A DNA stretch of 64,000 bases from Bordetella pertussis 18323 (GTDB taxonomy: Bacteria; Pseudomonadota; Gammaproteobacteria; Burkholderiales; Burkholderiaceae_B), in NCBI RefSeq assembly GCF_000306945.1, contig NC_018518.1, forward strand, positions 2,046,001-2,110,000, given 5' to 3'. Below, one piece after another: positions 53,306 to 63,079 of this stretch (positions within the stretch are counted from its first letter, which is position 1; each line of letters opens with the position of its first letter). Under the pieces are notes generated by a model. It saw only the letters and a program-made list of their open reading frames with translations. It did not search any database and was not told where the DNA came from. Both the position numbers and the translations under genes were made by a program.

Positions 53306-53335
53306 TTGTGCAATTTTATCAATTGCTTTGTGCAA
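53306..53335 (+). promoter_or_regulatory. candidate LysR operator between the regulator and the ThDP/gcdH operon
   Basis: TTGTGCAA occurs twice, at 53306-53313 and 53328-53335, exactly 22 bp (two helical turns) apart. Between them lies a palindrome GCAATT-TTATC-AATTGC (53310-53326). It is 42 bp before the ATG at 53377 in the divergent spacer, the expected place for the LysR site. Confidence 0.6.
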
Positions 53336-53376
53336 GTGAGGAACATTATGCTCAGCGATCACACCCCCGGCGAATC

Positions 53377-55071
53377 ATGACTACTGCTAATCACTCCACC
53401 CCCGCATCCCGCCTCGGCGGCCATATCCTGGTCGACCAGCTGGCCGCCCATGGCGTCAAGCATGTGTTCTGCGTGCCGGGCGAAAGCTACTTGGCCGTGC
53501 TCGACGGCCTGCACGACGCCAGCATCGACGTCACCGTGTGCCGCCAGGAAGGCGGCGCGGCCATGATGGCCGACGCCCACGGCAAGCTGACCGGCGAGCC
53601 GGGCATCTGTATGGTCACGCGCGGCCCCGGCGCCTCCAACGCGCTGGCCGGCGTGCACATCGCCAAGCAGGACTCCACGCCCATGATCCTGTTCGTGGGC
53701 CAGATCGAGCGCGGCATGCGCGAGCGCGAAGCCTTCCAGGAAATGGACTATCGCGCCGTGTTCGGCACCCAGGCCAAGTGGGTGACCGAAATCGACCAGG
53801 TCGAGCGCATTCCCGAACTGATTTCGCGCGCCTTCCACGTGGCGACCTCCGGACGTCCGGGGCCGGTGGTTATCGCGCTGCCCGAGGACGTCCTGGTCGA
53901 AACCGCCAGCGTGCCCGATGCGCCGCGCTATGAGGTGATCGACGCCGCGCCGGCCGCCGGCCAGATGGACCAGCTGGCGCAAATGCTGGCGCAGGCCAAG
54001 GCGCCGGTGGCGATCCTGGGCGGCTCGCGCTGGAATGCCCAGGCGGTGCAGCAGTTCGCCGATTTCGCGCAGCGCCACGCCTTGCCGACCGCGGTGTCGT
54101 TCCGCCGCCAGATGCTGTTCCCGGCCGACCACCCCTGCTTCATCGGCGACGTCGGGCTGGGCATCAATCCGGCGCTGCTCAAGCGCATCGAACAGGCCGA
54201 CCTGGTGCTGATGGTGGGCGGCCGCATGTCGGAAAACCCCAGCCAGGCCTACACCCTGCTGGATATCCCGGTGCCGCGCCAGAAGCTGGTGCACGTGCAT
54301 CCGGACAGCGCCGAGCTGGGCCGCGTCTACCGCGCCAACCTGGCGATCAACACCTCGCCGGCGGCGTTCTGCGCCGCGCTGGCGCAAGCGAACGGACCGT
54401 CCCAGCCGGCCTGGGCCGACGATACGCAGGCCATGCGCGCGAGCTATCTGCAATGGAGCGACCCCGCCGCCATCCGCACGCCCGGCGCGCTGCAACTGGG
54501 CGAAGTGATGGCGTTCCTGGAAAAGACCTTGCCGGCCGACGCCATCATGGCCAACGGCGCGGGCAACTACGCCACCTGGCTGCACCGTTTCCACCGTTAC
54601 ACGCGCTACGGCACGCAACTGGCCCCGACCTCCGGCTCGATGGGCTATGGCCTGCCCGCCGCGGTGGGCGCCAAGCGCATCTGGCCGCAGAAGACCGTGG
54701 TCTGCTTCGCCGGCGACGGCTGCTTCCTGATGCATGGCCAGGAATTCGCCACGGCGGTGCAGTACGACCTGCCCATCGTGGTCGTGCTGATCGACAACGG
54801 TATGTACGGCACGATCCGCATGCACCAGGAGAAGCACTACCCCGGCCGCATTTCGGCCACGAGCCTGAAGAACCCCGACTTCGCCGAGTACGCGCGCGCC
54901 TTCGGCGGCCACGGCGAACGCGTCGAGACCACCGAACAGTTCGCGCCGGCCTTCGAGCGTGCGCTGGCCAGCGGCAAGCCCGCCATCCTGCACTGCCTGA
55001 TCGACCCGGAAACCATCACGCCGTCGACCACGCTGGAGAAAATCCGCGCCGCGGCCCTCAAGGCACAGTAA
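53377..55071 (+). CDS. ThDP-dependent enzyme, acetolactate-synthase-like
   Basis: A 564-aa protein with the three-domain ThDP fold. The activating Glu is in [15 protein letters not shown], followed by [17 protein letters not shown]; the ThDP/Mg motif is [21 protein letters not shown] with the closing Asn in [10 protein letters not shown]. No FAD-specific feature decides between a synthase and a decarboxylase. I chose the ATG at 53377 (MTTANHSTP); the frame is open upstream into the operator. It precedes gcdH by 79 bp; the substrate may be a 2-oxo acid feeding that branch. Confidence 0.88.
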   Translation: MTTANHSTPASRLGGHILVDQLAAHGVKHVFCVPGESYLAVLDGLHDASIDVTVCRQEGGAAMMADAHGKLTGEPGICMVTRGPGASNALAGVHIAKQDSTPMILFVGQIERGMREREAFQEMDYRAVFGTQAKWVTEIDQVERIPELISRAFHVATSGRPGPVVIALPEDVLVETASVPDAPRYEVIDAAPAAGQMDQLAQMLAQAKAPVAILGGSRWNAQAVQQFADFAQRHALPTAVSFRRQMLFPADHPCFIGDVGLGINPALLKRIEQADLVLMVGGRMSENPSQAYTLLDIPVPRQKLVHVHPDSAELGRVYRANLAINTSPAAFCAALAQANGPSQPAWADDTQAMRASYLQWSDPAAIRTPGALQLGEVMAFLEKTLPADAIMANGAGNYATWLHRFHRYTRYGTQLAPTSGSMGYGLPAAVGAKRIWPQKTVVCFAGDGCFLMHGQEFATAVQYDLPIVVVLIDNGMYGTIRMHQEKHYPGRISATSLKNPDFAEYARAFGGHGERVETTEQFAPAFERALASGKPAILHCLIDPETITPSTTLEKIRAAALKAQ

Positions 55072-55150
55072 GCGTGCGGACGCGGCGATGCCGCGCCCGC
55101 ATATCCACGATCCGGATTTGAGTTTTTCGTATCTACACTGGAGTACCCGC

Positions 55151-56344
<1,194 letters not shown>

Positions 56345-56350
56345 ACCCCG

Positions 56351-56446
56351 CGTGCCTGTCCCCGCAAGGGGGACTGGCACCGGCAAACTTCCCCGCGTGC
56401 CTGTCCCAATCCGCGAAGTGCCTGTCCCCGCACGGGGACTGGCACC
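56351..56446. repeat. hairpin repeats after gcdH
   Basis: GTGCC-T-GTCCCC...GGGGAC-T-GGCAC occurs at 56352-56380 and again at 56418-56445, each a stem with a single T/T mismatch and a short loop; a further half-site GTGCCTGTCCC lies between. Same family as at 40133, 40307, 48223 and 48260. They lie between the convergent ends of gcdH and the MaoC gene and may serve as bidirectional 3'-end structures. Confidence 0.75.
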
Positions 56447-56481
56447 GGCCGACCCGCGGCCCTTGCGCGAAGGCTGCCCCC

Positions 56482-56925
56482 CTACGAATCCCCGCTCAGG
56501 TCGAACAGGCTGGTGGCGTCGAGTTCGAGCACGGTTTCGCCGTGCTGGTTGTCCACCACCCAGGCCCAGTTGACGATGCCCAGGTCGTTGCGCGAAGCGG
56601 AAACGCGCGCGCCCTGCACGCGCGCGTGCAGGGTCAGGGTGTCGCCGGGGCGCACCGGCACGCGCCAGCTGACCTCGCCCAGGCCGGGCGAGCCGAACGA
56701 TTCGGAGTCGTGCAGGATGGCGTCGACCGCCATGCGCATGGCCAGCGCGCAGGTGTGCCAGCCGCTGGCGATCAGGCCGCCCCAACGGCCTTCGGCGGCG
56801 CGCTGGACGTCGGTGTGGAACCATTGGGGATCGAACTTGCGCGCGAACTCCAGGATCTCTGCCTCGGTCACCTGGAGCGGGCCGCCGGTGATCACCATAC
56901 CGGCACGCAGATCTGCGAATTTCAT
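56482..56925 (-). CDS. MaoC-family (R)-specific enoyl-CoA hydratase-like protein
   Basis: A 147-aa hot-dog fold protein. Signature FADLRAGMVI...VTEAEILEFARKFDPQWFHTD, with the Asp-x4-His catalytic dyad (D and H in FDPQWFHTD), then GLIASGWHTCALAMRM. The C-terminal half has RPGDTLTLHARVQGARVS. Probably hydrates an enoyl-CoA. I chose the ATG at 56925; the ORF upstream is GC noise. On the minus strand, 133 bp after the ThDP enzyme gene and convergent with gcdH. Confidence 0.88.
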   Translation of the reverse strand: MKFADLRAGMVITGGPLQVTEAEILEFARKFDPQWFHTDVQRAAEGRWGGLIASGWHTCALAMRMAVDAILHDSESFGSPGLGEVSWRVPVRPGDTLTLHARVQGARVSASRNDLGIVNWAWVVDNQHGETVLELDATSLFDLSGDS

Positions 56926-57058
56926 GGAACGTCCTTGCTGAAAGGCAGCGGGCAGCCCGTTGCTGCCGAGCCGCGCCAATGCAGCAGGATAGACCAAACG
57001 CGCCGCCCGCGTGTTGCGCGGCGGCATCGCGCCCGGCGTGCCGGGCGCGATGCGTGGA

Positions 57059-58618
57059 TCAGATCACGGCTTCGATCAGGAAGGGCCCCTTGCGGGCCAG
57101 CGCCGCGCGCATCGCCTGGGTGAAGCCTTCGACCGTATCGACCCGCACGGCCTCCACGCCCAGGCCCTGCGAGACCTGCACCCAGTCGATGTGGGGGTCG
57201 ACCAGGTCCAGCATGCGCTTGGCGTTCTCGCCCGGCTGGATCACGCCGACGTTCTTCATTTCGCCATGCAGCGTGGCGTAGGTGCGGTTGGCGTAGATGA
57301 TGGTCAGGCAGTCCAGCCGTTCGCGCGCCTGCGTCCACAGCGCCTGCACCGTGTACATGCCGCTGCCGTCGGCCTGCAACAGCACGACCTTGCGGTCCGG
57401 GCAGGCCACGGCCGCGCCGGTGGCCAGCGGCAGGCCGATGCCGATGGCGCCGCCGGTCAGCTGCAGCCAATCGTGCGGCGCGGAATGCACGCTGTAGATG
57501 CCGAACTCGCGCCCCTGGGTGATCGATTCGTCGCAGACAATGGCGTTGTCCGGCAGCAGCGCGGCCGCCACGCGGTTGACGGCGGCGCTGGTCAGGCGGC
57601 CCTCGGCGGGCACGGCCTCGGTCAGCGCGGCCGGCCGGGTCTGCGGCGCATCGGCGGGAATGCCCAGCTCGTCGGCCAGCCATTCCAGCGCGTGGTGCAG
57701 GTCCTGCTCCGGTTCGGCCAGCACGATCTGGTCGTACTCCTGCGGCGCCAGCAGGCTGGGCTTGCCCGGGTAGGCGAAAAAGGCCACCGGCGAGCGCGAG
57801 CCGACCAGGACCAGATGGCGCACGTCCTTGAGAAAGGCCACGGCCAGGTCGACCGGGTACGGCAGGCGGACCACGGGCGGACGATTGGCGCCGCGCTCGA
57901 TGCGGCGGCTGGAGGTTTCGGCGGCCAGCCGCACGCCGGTGGCGTGCGCGATGCGGCCGGCTGCGGCCAGCGCGCGGCCACGCAGCGCGGCCCCGCCCAG
58001 CAGCAAGGTGGTGGCCTGGCCGCTGCGGATGGCCTGGGCGGCGGCGCGGATGGCCTGGGCGTCGACCTGCGCCTGCGGCGCCTGGCGCACCGGCTGCGGC
58101 GCGGGCGTATCGTCGGGCAGGTCGGTCCAGGCGGCGTCGGCCGGCAGGATCAGGGTCGATACGTTGCCCGGCTCCTGGCGCGCCACCTGGATGGCCTCGC
58201 TGGTCTGCGCGGCCACCGAGGCGGCATCGCGGATGCGTCCCACCCAGTGCGACATCGGCTGCGCCACGGCTTCGACGTCGCTGGTCAGCGGCGCGTCGTA
58301 CTGCACATGGTAGGTGGCATGGTCGCCCACCACGTTGACCATGGGCGTACGGGCGCGCTTGGCGTTGTGCAGGTTGGCCAGCCCGTTGCCCAGGCCCGGC
58401 CCCAGGTGCAGCAGCGTCGCCGCCGGCTTGTCGGCCATGCGCGCGTAGCCGTCGGCGGCGCCGGTCACGACCCCTTCGAACAGCCCGAGCACGCAACGCA
58501 TGCGCGGCTTGCGGTCCAGCGCGGCCACGAAGTGCATTTCGGACGTGCCGGGATTGGCAAAACAGACATCGATGTCATTGGCAAGCAGTGTGTCGCAAAG
58601 GCTGTCGGCGCCGTTCAT
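57059..58618 (-). CDS. ThDP-dependent decarboxylase-like enzyme (acetolactate-synthase-like)
   Basis: A 519-aa ThDP enzyme: N-terminal Pyr domain CFANPGTSEMHFVAAL with activating Glu in LFEGVVTGAADGYAR; C-terminal PP domain LLQADGSGMYTVQALWTQARERL with closing Asn in TIIYANRTYATLHGE. The middle domain has a Rossmann-like TTLLLGGAALRG. It resembles benzoylformate decarboxylase and the arginine-pathway 2-ketoarginine decarboxylase in layout. Downstream of an amino-acid ABC transporter and a ureohydrolase-family gene on the same strand, so it may decarboxylate the 2-oxo acid of a guanidino amino acid; this is inference. Confidence 0.82.
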   Translation of the reverse strand: MNGADSLCDTLLANDIDVCFANPGTSEMHFVAALDRKPRMRCVLGLFEGVVTGAADGYARMADKPAATLLHLGPGLGNGLANLHNAKRARTPMVNVVGDHATYHVQYDAPLTSDVEAVAQPMSHWVGRIRDAASVAAQTSEAIQVARQEPGNVSTLILPADAAWTDLPDDTPAPQPVRQAPQAQVDAQAIRAAAQAIRSGQATTLLLGGAALRGRALAAAGRIAHATGVRLAAETSSRRIERGANRPPVVRLPYPVDLAVAFLKDVRHLVLVGSRSPVAFFAYPGKPSLLAPQEYDQIVLAEPEQDLHHALEWLADELGIPADAPQTRPAALTEAVPAEGRLTSAAVNRVAAALLPDNAIVCDESITQGREFGIYSVHSAPHDWLQLTGGAIGIGLPLATGAAVACPDRKVVLLQADGSGMYTVQALWTQARERLDCLTIIYANRTYATLHGEMKNVGVIQPGENAKRMLDLVDPHIDWVQVSQGLGVEAVRVDTVEGFTQAMRAALARKGPFLIEAVI

Positions 58619-58746
58619 AGTCTACGCAGAGGAAAAGGGTCAATGGGAAGAGGGACATCATAGGCATAGAGCGCGCCAGGGGCTAGAACCATTTGCCGCC
58701 CCGGCCATGGAACCACTGCCGCGCGGGCGCGCGCGGCAGGCCGGGC

Positions 58747-59499
58747 TCAACCCAGGATCTGTCCCAGGAATGCCTGCGCCCGGCTGCTGCGCGGCGCGCT
58801 GAAGAAACGCTCGGGCGTATCGGACTCGACGATGCTGCCGCCGTCCATGAACACGACCCGGTCGCCGACTTCGCGGGCGAAACCCATTTCGTGCGTGACG
58901 CAGATCATGGTCATGCCGTCGCGCGCCAGCTCGACCATGGTGTCGAGTACTTCCTTGACCATCTCGGGATCCAGCGCCGACGTGGGCTCGTCGAACAGCA
59001 TGATGCGCGGCTGCATGCACAGCGCGCGCGCGATGGCCACGCGCTGCTTCTGCCCGCCCGACAGCTGCCCCGGATACTTGTCGGCCAACTGCGCGATGCG
59101 CACCCGTTCGAGGAACTGCATGGCGCGCCGCGCCGCTTCGCCTTCGTCCAGCCCCTTGACGCGCATCGGCGCCAGGGTGCAGTTCTCCAGCACGGTCAGG
59201 TGCGGGAACAGGTTGAAGTGCTGGAACACCATGCCGACGTCGGCGCGGATGCGCTCGATATTGCGCAGTTCGCCGTCGAGCGTGATGCCGTTGACGACGA
59301 TCTCGCCTTTCTCGTGCTCTTCCAGGCGGTTGAGCAGCCGGATGGTGGTGGACTTGCCCGATTCCGACGGGCCGCACAGGATGACCCGTTCGCCCTGGTA
59401 GACATCGAGATCCAGGTCCCGCAGCACCTGGAAATCGCCATACCACTTCGAAACGCCGCGCAGCGTGATGACCGGCGCCGGCTGGTTGCATGCATCCAT
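58747..59499 (-). CDS. amino-acid ABC transporter ATP-binding protein
   Basis: A 250-aa ABC ATPase. Walker [21 protein letters not shown] (with the variant Glu in GPSESGKST), Q-loop [17 protein letters not shown], signature [16 protein letters not shown], Walker [16 protein letters not shown], switch [12 protein letters not shown]. Polar amino-acid type. ATG at 59499, 21 bp after the permease stop. Confidence 0.95.
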   Translation of the reverse strand: MDACNQPAPVITLRGVSKWYGDFQVLRDLDLDVYQGERVILCGPSESGKSTTIRLLNRLEEHEKGEIVVNGITLDGELRNIERIRADVGMVFQHFNLFPHLTVLENCTLAPMRVKGLDEGEAARRAMQFLERVRIAQLADKYPGQLSGGQKQRVAIARALCMQPRIMLFDEPTSALDPEMVKEVLDTMVELARDGMTMICVTHEMGFAREVGDRVVFMDGGSIVESDTPERFFSAPRSSRAQAFLGQILG

Positions 59500-59520
59500 C
59501 GTTCTGATCCTGTTAATGCG

Positions 59521-60213
59521 CTATGCCTTGGAGATGTCGTGGTTCTCGCCCGCCCCGCTCCAGTAGCCCGGCACCGTCAGGCGCTTCTCCGAGCGGCGGA
59601 ACAGGTGCGCCAGCACGCTGCACATGGCGAAGTAGATGGCGCCGACCATCGTGTAGACCGTCAGGGCCTGGAAGGTGGCGCCCGCCAGCATCTCGCCGGC
59701 GCGCATCAGCTCGTACACGCTGATCACGGCCACCAGCGAGGTTTCCTTGATCAGCACCAGCGCGTAGTTGCCCAGCGCCGGAAACACCGTGCGCACGGCC
59801 TGCGGCAGCACCACGCGGCGCAGGCGGTCGACCTTGTTCAGGCCCAGCGCGCGCGCCGCCTCGTACTGGCCGGAATCGACCGACTGGATGCCGCTGCGAA
59901 ACAGCTCGGCCAGGTAGGCGCCGAAGTTCAGCGTCAGGCCCAGCACGCCGGCCACGAACGCATTGATCACCACCCCCAGCTCCGGCATGCCGTAGTAGAT
60001 GTAGAACAGCTGCAGCAGCAGCGGGGTGCCCCGGATGATGTCGATGTACAGGCGCGCGCCGCGGCTGAGCACGCGCGACTTGGACAAGCGGCACAGGCAG
60101 ACCAGCAGGCCCAGGGCGACGGCCAGCACCGCCGAACAGAAGAACAGCGCCAGCATCCACATCGTGCCTTCGGCCAGCGGCGTCAGGTACATGCGCAAGG
60201 TTTCGAGATTCAT
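59521..60213 (-). CDS. amino-acid ABC transporter permease
   Basis: A 230-aa membrane subunit with five predicted helices, RGTPLLLQLFYIYYGMPEL, and the EAA loop EAARALGLNKVDRLRRVVLPQAVRT. I chose the ATG at 60213 (MNLETLRMYL), the start of the first helix region; the frame upstream overlaps the binding-protein gene. A single permease gene, so it would act as a homodimer, unlike the two-permease system at 30976-32347. Confidence 0.93.
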   Translation of the reverse strand: MNLETLRMYLTPLAEGTMWMLALFFCSAVLAVALGLLVCLCRLSKSRVLSRGARLYIDIIRGTPLLLQLFYIYYGMPELGVVINAFVAGVLGLTLNFGAYLAELFRSGIQSVDSGQYEAARALGLNKVDRLRRVVLPQAVRTVFPALGNYALVLIKETSLVAVISVYELMRAGEMLAGATFQALTVYTMVGAIYFAMCSVLAHLFRRSEKRLTVPGYWSGAGENHDISKA

Positions 60214-60235
60214 CGTCGCCTCCTGCCGCGCGCGC

Positions 60236-61027
60236 TTATTTGCTGATGAGGTCGGCCACACCCCACTTGCGCCCGATCTCGGCCAGTTCGCCATTGCGCT
60301 TCATCTCGGCCAGCGCGACATTGACCGCGTCCAGCAGCGCCTTGTTGTCCTTCTGCACCGCCAGGCCCACGTGCCACTTTTTCTGCGGCTGGTACTGCGT
60401 GGCCAGCTTCACGCCGGGAATCTTCTTGGTGCGGATCTGGTAGATGATGCTGGGCGGGTCGATGATGCCCAGCTCGATGCGGCCGGCGCGCACATCGGCC
60501 AGCAGGGTCGAGTAGTCCTGGTAGGTGGAGACCTTGGTGTCCGGCATGTCCTTGATCATGTTGAACTGCACCGAATCCACCAGCACGCCGATGCGCCGGC
60601 CCTGCAGGTCCTCGAAGCGCTTGATGTCGTCGGGGTTCTGCTCGCGCAACACCAGGCCCTCGCCCCATTCGTACACGGGCGCCGAGAAGTCGATCACCTT
60701 GGCGCGCTCGGGCGTGACGAACAACGGCGCCGACATCACATCCGCGCGGCCGGACGTCAGCGTGGGGATCAGGCCCGAGAACGGCACGTCCTTCAGGTTC
60801 ATGGCCACGCCCAGGTGCTTGGCGACGGCGGTGCCCACGTCGACCATGATGCCTTCGAGCTGGTTGCTGGCCGGGTTCTTGAAGCCGTGCGGCGGCGCCG
60901 ACGCGGTGGTCACGACATTGGCGGACTTGGCGGCGCGCACTTCGTCCAGCGTGCGGGCCGCGGCGCTGCCCGCGTGCGCCAGCATGCCCACGGTCGCCAG
61001 GATGCCCAGAGCGGCTTTGATCTTCAT
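60236..61027 (-). CDS. amino-acid ABC transporter substrate-binding protein
   Basis: A 263-aa family 3 periplasmic binding protein. Signal peptide MKIKAALGILATVGMLAHAGSAAARTL; mature signature GIMVDVGTAVAKHLGVAMNLKDVPFSGLIPTLTSGRADVM, then DFSAPVYEWGEGLV and IELGIIDPPSIIYQI. ATG at 61027. It is 26 bp downstream of the ureohydrolase gene and 22 bp upstream of the permease, so one transcript. Ligand is probably a polar or basic amino acid or guanidino compound. Confidence 0.93.
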   Translation of the reverse strand: MKIKAALGILATVGMLAHAGSAAARTLDEVRAAKSANVVTTASAPPHGFKNPASNQLEGIMVDVGTAVAKHLGVAMNLKDVPFSGLIPTLTSGRADVMSAPLFVTPERAKVIDFSAPVYEWGEGLVLREQNPDDIKRFEDLQGRRIGVLVDSVQFNMIKDMPDTKVSTYQDYSTLLADVRAGRIELGIIDPPSIIYQIRTKKIPGVKLATQYQPQKKWHVGLAVQKDNKALLDAVNVALAEMKRNGELAEIGRKWGVADLISK

Positions 61028-61053
61028 GTGTATTCCCCTTGTAGCGTGGCGGC

Positions 61054-61959
61054 TCAGTCCGGCCGCCCTTGCGGATAGGCCTGTACCGCCGCGGCGGCCA
61101 GGGCGCAGAATTCTTGCATCACGGAGGCCGCCAGGAACGCCGTCGCGCCGCCCACGTCCTGCGGCGGCGATACGGTATTGACGTCGAAGGCGACGAAGTT
61201 CAGGCCGCTCAGGGCCCGCAGCAGGTTCAGGCCCTCCTTGGGCGAGAGGCCGCCCCACTCCGGCGTGCACACGCCCGGCGCGCAGGAGGGATCGAAGATA
61301 TCCATGTCGAAGCACAGGTAGACCGGCCGGTCGCCCAATTGGCCGCGCAGGCGCGCCAGCGTGCCGGCCTGGTCGCGGTCGAAGTCGTCGTACGGGATCA
61401 CCGTGTAGCCGACTTCGCGGCCGTACTCGATGACGCCGCCCATGAACGAATTGCCGCGCGTGCCCACGTGGAAACTGTGCGAGAGATCGATCAGCCCTTC
61501 CTCGGCGGCGCGCGTGAAGGTGGTGGCGGTGTTGTAGCCGGCGATGGGATAGGTGTCGGTGTGCGAATCGAAATGCAGCACGGCCACGCCCGGCCAGCGG
61601 CGCGCCACCGCGCGCAGCTGCGGCAGCGTGACCGCGCCGTCGCCGCCCATGGTGATGGGAATGGCGCCGGCTTGCAGCACCTGCGCGACGGCCTGCTCGA
61701 TGGCCGGATAGGAAGCCTGCGGATCGCCCGGCACGCAGGCCACGTTGCCCAGGTCCAGCAGGCGCAGGAACTCCACCGGGTTGTCCACCCCGGCGCGGCG
61801 CGCCAGGTCGTACGGGCGCAGCAGGCGCGATTGCTCGCGTATCGCGTCCGGCCCCTGCCGCGCGCCCACCCGGAACGGATGCGTGCCGCAGTCGAACGGA
61901 ATGCCCAGCACACAGGCCAACGCGGCCTCTCCGGCGGGGCGCCGCGCCGGCACACCCAT
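61054..61959 (-). CDS. ureohydrolase (arginase/agmatinase) family enzyme with altered metal site
   Basis: A 301-aa arginase-fold protein that would hydrolyse a guanidino or amidino compound to urea or a related product. Metal motifs: DSHTD (about 131-135, for the usual DAHxD) and CFDMDIFDPSCAPGVCTPE (about 218-224). The first site, normally GGDH, is GGDG (about 105-108), so one Mn-ligand His is missing. I chose the ATG at 61959 with AGGTGGGGG upstream; a TTG at 62061 would add 34 residues. First gene of an operon with the ABC transporter and ThDP enzyme, beside an IclR gene. Substrate unproven. Confidence 0.85.
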   Translation of the reverse strand: MGVPARRPAGEAALACVLGIPFDCGTHPFRVGARQGPDAIREQSRLLRPYDLARRAGVDNPVEFLRLLDLGNVACVPGDPQASYPAIEQAVAQVLQAGAIPITMGGDGAVTLPQLRAVARRWPGVAVLHFDSHTDTYPIAGYNTATTFTRAAEEGLIDLSHSFHVGTRGNSFMGGVIEYGREVGYTVIPYDDFDRDQAGTLARLRGQLGDRPVYLCFDMDIFDPSCAPGVCTPEWGGLSPKEGLNLLRALSGLNFVAFDVNTVSPPQDVGGATAFLAASVMQEFCALAAAAVQAYPQGRPD

Positions 61960-62151
61960 GAATCCCCCACCTGCCTGGACCACTGCTTCTGTACCCTGCT
62001 GCACGACGAGCTCCCGGCTTGCGCCATCAGATAATTTCACACCAGCTGCATCGACTGTCAATACGATTATGTCGCAAATAGATTATCAATGCGCGAAAGA
62101 TCCGGAAAGCTAGGGTATTCCCCTTGCTCTCCCATCAAATACCCGAGTGAT

Positions 62152-62988
62152 TCAGTCTGAATTCAGCGCGGATGGCGGGGCCATCCGATAGAACGGCGGC
62201 AGCACGCCCAGCGTGCGCGAGGCGCTGATCGCATGCGCGGTCTCCAGCACTTGCGGACCGAAAACCGCCTGCGCTTCCTCGAAGCTCCAGCGGCTCGACG
62301 GCACCGAGATATTGACCGAGCCGGCCGGGGTGCCGGCGTTGTCCAGGACGGCGGCGCTGATGGTGATGTCGCCGGGATAGTACTCGCCGTTGGAGCGGGC
62401 ATAGCCATGCTCGCGCGTGAACGCCAGCTCGGCCATCAGGGCGTCCAGGTCGGTCAGCGTCGTGGCGGTGCGCGCCGCCCGCGGGCTTTGCTGCAGCAGG
62501 CGGCGCGCGCGGTCGGGCTCGAGCCGGGCCAGCACGGCGCGGCCGGCGGCGGCGCAATACATCGGGATGCGCATGCCCACCGGCATGTGCACGAACATCT
62601 GCTTGTGGGTGGCGAAACGCGCCACGTACACCATGTCCAGGCCGTCCGGCTCGGCCAGGCTGCAGGTTTCCTGGCTGGTGCGGTTCAGCGAATGCAGGAA
62701 CGGGTTGCCGCCCAGCACCAGCGGGCTGGTCTGGGCATATTGCATGCCCAGTTGCAGCGACTGCGGCGACAGCGAGAATTTCTTGCTGTCCGGATTCTTG
62801 CGCAGGTAGCCCAGCGTCCACAACGTGTGCGCAAAGCGCTGCGCCGCGCTCTTGGTCAGGCCTGTCGCCTCGGCCAGCTCGGGCAGCGTCATGGCCGGCC
62901 GGCCTTCGCTGAACGCCGCGAGCAGCGTCAGGCCGCGCGCCAGCGCGGCCACGAACAGGGGCGAGTCTTCGGGTGCAACGGTGGTCAT
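62152..62988 (-). CDS. IclR-family regulator
   Basis: A 278-aa transcription factor: N-terminal winged HTH (LARGLTLLAAFSEGRPAMTLPELAEATGLTKSAAQRFAHTLWTLGYL) and the IclR effector domain (DGLDMVYVARFATHKQMFVHMPVG; IPMYCAAAGRAVLARL; HGYARSNGEYYPGDITISAAV). The ATG at 62988 (MTTVAPED) is the natural start; the longer frame is GC noise. It lies upstream of and in the same direction as the ureohydrolase/transporter operon (192 bp away), which it probably controls. Confidence 0.92.
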   Translation of the reverse strand: MTTVAPEDSPLFVAALARGLTLLAAFSEGRPAMTLPELAEATGLTKSAAQRFAHTLWTLGYLRKNPDSKKFSLSPQSLQLGMQYAQTSPLVLGGNPFLHSLNRTSQETCSLAEPDGLDMVYVARFATHKQMFVHMPVGMRIPMYCAAAGRAVLARLEPDRARRLLQQSPRAARTATTLTDLDALMAELAFTREHGYARSNGEYYPGDITISAAVLDNAGTPAGSVNISVPSSRWSFEEAQAVFGPQVLETAHAISASRTLGVLPPFYRMAPPSALNSD

Positions 62989-63079
62989 GGCGGCGGGCAG
63001 GAGGCGGAAAGCGCATAGCGTACCGCAATACGGGACAGGCGTATCGCTTGGCGATCTTGCCCGCCCCGCCGCCCTCGCC

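Noticed and set aside
56345..56481. Open frames across the repeats after gcdH
   Set aside because: Translations repeat the hairpin text (VPVPARGTGT-like) and cannot be distinct proteins.
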